Assembly (NCBI GenBank): GCA_027325115.1
Contig: DAHWFG010000090.1
Location: forward strand, 1-9,779
DNA: 9,779 bases
Source: JAKBCQ01 sp021807585
GTDB lineage: Bacteria > Planctomycetota > Planctomycetia > Isosphaerales > Isosphaeraceae
Direction of reading: 5' to 3'
The notes beneath the pieces are model-generated. The model saw nothing but the letters and a program-made list of their open reading frames with translations. It searched no databases and was not told where the DNA came from. Of this stretch, positions 5,516-9,779 are shown piece by piece (position 1 is the stretch's first letter; each line of letters starts with the position of its first letter). Position numbers and translations under genes: made by a program.

Positions 5516-8500
5516 TCACTTCCCCTCTTCCTTTTTGCCCGGATTGCGATCCTCCCACACCTTTTGCTTGGCTCGGAGCAAGCGATCGGTGTAGCTTTCG
5601 GCCTCGGCGGGTTTGGCGCCTCCGGGGGGAAGCGGAGGTTTGGAAGCGTCGCCGCGGGGTGAATTTTCGCGCGCCCTTTCCGCGGCGACGATCGATTCGC
5701 CGGGCGCAATCGAGACGTCGCGGGGAGTCGGCTCGAATCGAGTCGCGGCGCGCGATTTTTCGATCCGCTCGACGACGTCGGCCTTACGACTTTTAAGCTT
5801 ATCCAGATATTCTTCTCTCCCGACCGCCTCGTCGCCGCGGAGCTTGATCCACGCCGAGGCGATCCCAGCTCGGATCCGCTCGAAATCGGGAGCGATCCGC
5901 CGCACCGCGACGTCGAGCAAAAACAAAAACGACGCCAAGAACAACAAATCGGGCCAGAGTTCGCGGTAACTTTTCGGCGGGGGTTGGTTCTTATCACGCT
6001 CGAACACGTTTCGTGAATCAAGCATCGCCTGATAATCGATCTCTTGATTCGGTCGATATTTCCAATCGATCGTCTCTCCTCCCGAGAGGCTCGCGATCGA
6101 ACCGAGGGTTTCGGGATCGGCGCGCAGCTCGCGGTATTCGTCGGAATAAGGGACCGACACCCCCGAAGAAACCACGCCTTGAAAGCCCTTCGCGCCGCGA
6201 TAGCCGATGTTGACGAAGTAATTGCCGCTCGACTCGGCCGATTCAATCGTCGCCTCGTAATGTCCAGGTGCGGTTTGCGCCAGTTCGATCGATCCGCGTG
6301 TGAGGTCGGGGCGGACGACGACGCCTTTCATCGTGAGAAAATTGAGGAATTGGTTCTCGGCGTCGAGCGCGTCGACGACGACTTTAACCTTGCCGTTTTC
6401 GCGTCTGAGGTTGATCGTGAGGTTGCCGCGTTCGACGGGCCGCATCGACCAACGAATGATTTGCGACCAGAACGCCGCGTAATTCGACCAGCTTGTCCAC
6501 GCGGACGCCCAGCGATGACCCGCGTCCGACGTGAACGCGACCGATCGGCCCAACCCGTACGTCCAATGAGCCAACAGCGGATTCGGCTGACCCGTGGGCA
6601 ACGGCGACATGATCGGCGCCTCGACGAGTTCGCTCTCTTTCAGGCTCGTGAGGACGATTCCCGAGATCCCCGGGAGCGCATTGGGGATTCCATTTAAAGG
6701 TTCGCTTAAATAGATGAGATTGGGCGTCCATGAGGGGTTGCGTTCGAAGATCAACGGTCGAGAGATGATCCGCGCCTCTTTCTGATAGATCCTCGGCAAG
6801 GCGCGGGGATTCGTGACGTTATAAAAACGTCCTTTCGTCTGTTTGGCGAGGTTGCTCATGACGTTGATCGCGGATTGATCGTTGCCGTGCGCCGCGGTGA
6901 GGACCGTCGTCACCGTCACCTTGCTCGCCGCGAGCGCGCGGATCACCGCGGGGGTCGGCGGCGTCGGATCGCCGTCGCTAATAATAATGATATGTTTGGT
7001 CATCGCGTCGCTCTTGGCGACGAGCCCCTTCATCGCCATCTGAAGCGAGGGATCGAAATCGGGCATGTCGCCGGGAGTCATGCGATCGATCGATCGCAGC
7101 ATCGAGCCCCGAGTCGCTCCGATCTCGCGGAGCGGAAAGAGCCACGCCTCTTGCCCCTGCCAGTGGATCAGCCCGCAGTAATCGTAATTGGATAAGGTTT
7201 TAATCGCTTGTTGAGCAATCACTTTTTGCCAATAATTTCCCTCGGCGATCTCGCTCGCGTGCATAATAAGAGCGAGAGCGCTTTTACCCATCACGCGCAT
7301 TGCTTTGATTTGCATGTCGACGGGAAGCGCCTTTTCGACGGGCGAATCCTTCCACCCCCCCGCGCCGAAACTGTTGGGCCCGCCAAGCATGACGAGCCCC
7401 GCGCCCATGTCGTGCACGTTCGATTCGAGGAGTTTTTGCTGGGTGTCGGTGAACGAATCTTTGGGGACGTCGGCGAGCACGACGGTGTCGTAGGGCTGAA
7501 GTTGGGCGAGATCGGTGGGTAAGGCGTCGCCTCCGACCGCGCCCGAACCGTCGATACGGGGAGCAACCATCACGGTCACGCCGATCCCCTTCGAGCGGAG
7601 CGCCTTGACGAGATCGTCGTGATCCCCCCGCGTTCCCTCGATCAGCAACACTTGGGCGGCGCCCCGCGCCATCGTGAACCCCTCGGCGCTGTTGTTGATC
7701 GCGCGGCGATCGCCGCTCCCCTCCTCGGGTATGAATTCGGCGGTAAACGTATAAAAATTTGGTTCTGTGATTGTTTGTTTAAGCGTTTTGACGTTCAGTC
7801 CGCGTTCGAGGGTGATCGGGATCGGCTGTTCGTTGCCGTGCGCCGGCGCGCGGTAATTATCGGCCTTCTGGAAGATCTGGAGCGTCCCTTTAACGGGCTC
7901 TCCGGCGCGGATCACCACGTTGACGTCGACCGTCTCCCCTTTTTTGACGTCGGGAGGGATCGAGACTTTTTCAACAAGCACTTCACGATCATATTTATAC
8001 TGAATGGGAACGACGTCGATCTGGACGCCGAGCCGACGCGCCGCCGACGCCTGCTCGATCGCGTCGCCGCGGTTTTGGTTGCCGTCGCTGACGAGGACGA
8101 TCCGCCGCGCCGTGTCTTCGGGAAAGGTCGCGAGCGCCTGCCTCAGCGCCGCCGAAACGTCGGTGTATTCGGAGTCGATCGTCGTTTCGAGCCCCTGGAT
8201 CCGGTTGAACGTCGGCGTCGGCGGGACCTCGATCCGCGGCTCTTTGCCGAAGGCGATCACCCCCGCGAGATCATCGGCTCGCTTTTGACGAATAACGGCT
8301 TGATTGATATATTCAAGCATCGGTCCGCGCCATTCGCGCGGGACGCTTTGCGAAACGTCGAGGAGGAACAGCGTCGTCATGCGGTCGCTGGTGCGAACCG
8401 CCTGAAGGCGGGCGAGCGCGAGCACGATCAGCGTGATCACCGCCGAGCGGATCAAAATCGCCGCGGCGCGACGCGATTTCCCCAGCCCCGCCAGGCTTTT

Positions 8501-8599
8501 TCGGCTCAAGAGCACCACGGGAGGAAGGCAGACGACAAGGAGGATCAGCCACCAGGGCCGACCGATCGCCGTCGCGGTTCGCGCGAGCATCGATTCCAT
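5516..8599 (-). CDS. Large membrane protein: vWA + GATase-like + second vWA domain
   Basis: 1027 residues. Two N-terminal helices (about 16-32 and 46-66) flank a basic loop (SRKSLAGLGKSRR). The first vWA domain (about 75-200) has MIDAS DVSQS (D81, S83, S85), T146 in YTDVS and SDGNQN with D172. A beta-rich segment (about 205-310) follows. Next is a class I glutamine-amidotransferase-like fold (about 315-427, with GLVMLGGPNSFGAGG near 401-415) that is probably non-catalytic. A second vWA-like domain (about 440-605) has IISDGDPTPP (D542) but no DxSxS. A third helix (about 882-900) leads to a 127-residue cytosolic tail with a charged helix and the motif SYTDRLLRAKQKVWEDR (1002-1018). Most of the protein should lie outside the cytosol. 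Such architectures are common in planctomycetes next to MoxR/DUF58 genes. The start at 8599 has AAAGGA 14 bases upstream, a long spacing; a second ATG at 8590 is possible. Confidence 0.9.
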   Translation of the reverse strand: MESMLARTATAIGRPWWLILLVVCLPPVVLLSRKSLAGLGKSRRAAAILIRSAVITLIVLALARLQAVRTSDRMTTLFLLDVSQSVPREWRGPMLEYINQAVIRQKRADDLAGVIAFGKEPRIEVPPTPTFNRIQGLETTIDSEYTDVSAALRQALATFPEDTARRIVLVSDGNQNRGDAIEQASAARRLGVQIDVVPIQYKYDREVLVEKVSIPPDVKKGETVDVNVVIRAGEPVKGTLQIFQKADNYRAPAHGNEQPIPITLERGLNVKTLKQTITEPNFYTFTAEFIPEEGSGDRRAINNSAEGFTMARGAAQVLLIEGTRGDHDDLVKALRSKGIGVTVMVAPRIDGSGAVGGDALPTDLAQLQPYDTVVLADVPKDSFTDTQQKLLESNVHDMGAGLVMLGGPNSFGAGGWKDSPVEKALPVDMQIKAMRVMGKSALALIMHASEIAEGNYWQKVIAQQAIKTLSNYDYCGLIHWQGQEAWLFPLREIGATRGSMLRSIDRMTPGDMPDFDPSLQMAMKGLVAKSDAMTKHIIIISDGDPTPPTPAVIRALAASKVTVTTVLTAAHGNDQSAINVMSNLAKQTKGRFYNVTNPRALPRIYQKEARIISRPLIFERNPSWTPNLIYLSEPLNGIPNALPGISGIVLTSLKESELVEAPIMSPLPTGQPNPLLAHWTYGLGRSVAFTSDAGHRWASAWTSWSNYAAFWSQIIRWSMRPVERGNLTINLRRENGKVKVVVDALDAENQFLNFLTMKGVVVRPDLTRGSIELAQTAPGHYEATIESAESSGNYFVNIGYRGAKGFQGVVSSGVSVPYSDEYRELRADPETLGSIASLSGGETIDWKYRPNQEIDYQAMLDSRNVFERDKNQPPPKSYRELWPDLLFLASFLFLLDVAVRRIAPDFERIRAGIASAWIKLRGDEAVGREEYLDKLKSRKADVVERIEKSRAATRFEPTPRDVSIAPGESIVAAERARENSPRGDASKPPLPPGGAKPAEAESYTDRLLRAKQKVWEDRNPGKKEEGK
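7081..7098. other. Perfect 18-bp GATC-rich palindrome inside the vWA/GATase gene
   Basis: TGCGATCGATCGATCGCA is its own reverse complement. On the coding (minus) strand it encodes part of LRSIDRM, so it may be only a by-product of ATC-GAT-CGC codons. No function can be assigned. Confidence 0.85.
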
Positions 8600-8620
8600 G
8601 ATCGGTTGTTTGATCCTTTA

Positions 8621-9553
8621 TTACATATGAAACCGCTGCACGCGGTGATTGTTGGAATCGATCACGAAAACCGTCCCGCGACGATCGACCGCGAGCGCCC
8701 AGGGATTGTTCAACTCGCCGGGCGATCGTCCCGGCCGACCCCAAATACCCAGCGATTTCCCCTCGCGTGAGAACTTCTGCACGCGTTGATTCCCATATTC
8801 GCACACGTATAAATCGTCGTTCGGGCCGAGCGCGACGTCGTAGGGATAAGACATCTCGCCCGCCGCCGCTCCACGCCCCCCCCACATGCGAATGAGGTTT
8901 CCCTGTGTGTCAAAGACCTGGATTCGATGATTACAGCTATCGGCGACGTAAATTCGATCGTTCTCGTCGATCGCCATCGCGCGGGGTCGCAGGAACAACC
9001 CAGGGTCGGTCCCGTGCCCCCCCCATTGTCTCAGCCACTCGCCCTTCGGTGAAAAGACCTGGATGCGGTCGTTCTCGCCGTATTCGCTCACATAAAAATA
9101 CCCCGCCTTATCGACGACGACGTCGGTCGGGTAGCCGAACCGTCCCGGGGTGGTTCCTTGAACTCCGTCGCCGATCTGGAAGAGGAGTTCGCCCTGTCGG
9201 CTGTAAACGAGTACGCGATAAAAATGCGTGTCGGCGACGAGCAGCCGACCGAGGCGGTCGATCGTCAGCCCGCTCGGTCCGTCCACGTTGAAATCGGGGG
9301 TGCGCCAGCCGCGGATAAACCCTCCGTCGCGATCGAACACCTGAATGCGGTCGGTCAGGTCGGTTACGTAGAGCCGATCTTCAGAATCGAGCGCCGCGAC
9401 TCTTGGTTTGTTCAGCCAGCCGAAACGCGTGCCGTGTATCCCCCAAACTTTGTCGACCGACGAACGAGCTTTCGACTCGCAACCCGACATGCACGCGCAC
9501 GCCGCGATCAGGCCGGCGGCCGCGATCAAGAATGAGGGAAACGAACGATTCAT
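8621..9553 (-). CDS. NHL-repeat beta-propeller lipoprotein
   Basis: 310 residues. The N-terminus is a signal peptide (MNR, then hydrophobic 5-18) with two possible lipoprotein cleavage sites, IAAC19 or MSGC25. From about residue 36 six NHL repeats follow, each of the form GxF..PxxxAxDxxxxIYVADxxNHRIQVFDxxGxxIRxWG. The clearest are blade 4 (about 185-225, IYVADSCNHRIQVFD) and blade 6 (about 278-310, VFVIDSNNHRVQRF). The WG near 37-38 would close the ring, giving a six-blade propeller. NHL propellers bind proteins, sugars or nucleic acids and usually lack catalysis. Exported lipidated forms probably sit on the membrane surface. It is the first gene of the cluster and is followed after 21 bases by the large vWA gene, so it is likely a sensor or scaffold for that complex (inference). 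No strong ribosome binding site is seen before the ATG at 9553; the ATG is chosen because the signal peptide follows directly. Confidence 0.93.
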   Translation of the reverse strand: MNRSFPSFLIAAAGLIAACACMSGCESKARSSVDKVWGIHGTRFGWLNKPRVAALDSEDRLYVTDLTDRIQVFDRDGGFIRGWRTPDFNVDGPSGLTIDRLGRLLVADTHFYRVLVYSRQGELLFQIGDGVQGTTPGRFGYPTDVVVDKAGYFYVSEYGENDRIQVFSPKGEWLRQWGGHGTDPGLFLRPRAMAIDENDRIYVADSCNHRIQVFDTQGNLIRMWGGRGAAAGEMSYPYDVALGPNDDLYVCEYGNQRVQKFSREGKSLGIWGRPGRSPGELNNPWALAVDRRGTVFVIDSNNHRVQRFHM

Positions 9554-9719
9554 ACGCGATCCGATCCAACGAATAACGAGTCCGCGCGGCGGAGGGGCTC
9601 CTCATGTAAAATGTACAAAGAGGAAGATCGACTCCGCAAGTACTACGAGCGTCAAGTCGAGGTGTTTCCAAAACGGGTTCGCGGCCCGCGACCGTCCGCC
9701 GGATCCTCGCAATCAAACC
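9554..9719. other. Divergent intergenic region, probable operon promoter area
   Basis: 166 bases separate the leftward NHL gene from the rightward frame at the window edge, so promoters for both directions should lie here. I found no convincing -35/-10 pair. On the plus strand TAAAAT (9607-9612) resembles a -10 element but lacks a partner at the right distance. On the minus strand TTGACG occurs (revcomp near 9651-9656) without a good -10. GGAGGGGCTCCTC (about 9591-9603) is a short imperfect inverted repeat. A 38-codon plus-strand frame (9611-9727, starting MYKEEDRLRKYYERQ) also lies here. It has no ribosome binding site and overlaps the next frame's start by eight bases, so I did not call it a gene. 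Confidence 0.5.
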
Positions 9720-9779
9720 GTGGATGAAAAACGCTTGAACCGCTTCACGCCGATTTGCCCGATCGCCGAGATCCCCGAC
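9720..9779 (+). CDS. N-terminal fragment of a rightward gene, possibly a Rieske-type protein
   Basis: A GTG at 9720 opens a frame of 20 codons that runs off the window: VDEKRLNRFTPICPIAEIPD. The pattern F-x-P-[IV]-C-P-[IV]-A-[ED]-[IL]-P-D is typical of the first strand of Rieske [2Fe-2S] domain proteins (the part before the iron-binding CxH motifs), so a Rieske or ferredoxin-subunit protein is my best guess. The iron ligands would lie beyond the window and cannot be checked. A TTG at 9735, with GGATGA about 9 bases upstream, is an alternative start. The frame also stays open leftward through 9600 without an ATG. It is transcribed away from the MoxR cluster and is probably unrelated to it. Confidence 0.4.
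   Translation, partial: MDEKRLNRFTPICPIAEIPD

Noticed and set aside
5515..6246. Upstream extension of the 29-codon frame to a 273-codon minus-strand frame
   Set aside because: It overlaps the large vWA gene in another frame and is Ser/Arg-rich without domain features. Only the short part filling the gap is worth keeping.
7619..8770. 383-codon plus-strand open frame
   Set aside because: It lies antisense to the N-terminal part of the large vWA gene and the end of the NHL gene. Its Arg/Asp-rich composition lacks recognisable motifs.
9381..9716. 111-codon minus-strand frame across the divergent region
   Set aside because: It overlaps the NHL signal peptide region in another frame, needs a TTG start and has no protein-like features.

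Overview
The window looks like chromosomal DNA from a planctomycete, possibly of the Isosphaeraceae/Gemmataceae type. This is inferred from three things: moderately high GC with sparse stop codons on both strands; the gene order of an NHL propeller lipoprotein, a giant vWA/GATase-like membrane protein, MoxR, DUF58 and a BatA-type vWA protein; and tandem small DUF4351-type genes. No rRNA, tRNA, CRISPR array, insertion sequence or phage gene was seen.

Layout. Positions 1-543 (+ strand) hold a very recent tandem array of a small acidic/basic repeat gene resembling the C-terminal (DUF4351-like) part of Rpn/PD-(D/E)XK transposase-related proteins. It consists of the tail of copy A (1-71), an intact copy B (102-410) and a truncated copy C (439-543). 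Positions 544-652 are a short spacer between convergent genes. From 9553 down to 653 the minus strand carries one co-directional cluster, probably an operon. In transcription order it is: a six-blade NHL lipoprotein (9553-8621); a 1027-residue vWA/GATase-like/vWA membrane protein (8599-5516); a possible 29-residue linker peptide (5514-5425); a MoxR AAA+ ATPase (5428-4400); a 120-residue three-helix membrane protein (4308-3946); a DUF58 protein (3884-2994); a 58-residue single-helix membrane protein (2997-2821); and a BatA-type vWA membrane protein (2752-653). Gaps are 91 bases or less, and two ATGA start/stop overlaps occur. Positions 9554-9719 form a divergent intergenic region, and 9720-9779 look like the first codons of a rightward gene, possibly Rieske-type.

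How the genes may work together. MoxR ATPases typically act with vWA-domain partners as chaperone-like machines. Here MoxR and DUF58 would be cytosolic. Charge distribution suggests that both large vWA proteins hold their vWA domains on the outer face of the cytoplasmic membrane, with short or medium cytosolic ends. The NHL lipoprotein would sit outside too, as a possible sensor or scaffold. The two small membrane proteins are candidate accessory subunits. This resembles the Bat (aerotolerance) operons, but no recognisable BatB, BatC (TPR), BatD or BatE is present. The substrate and the physiological role cannot be read from the sequence.
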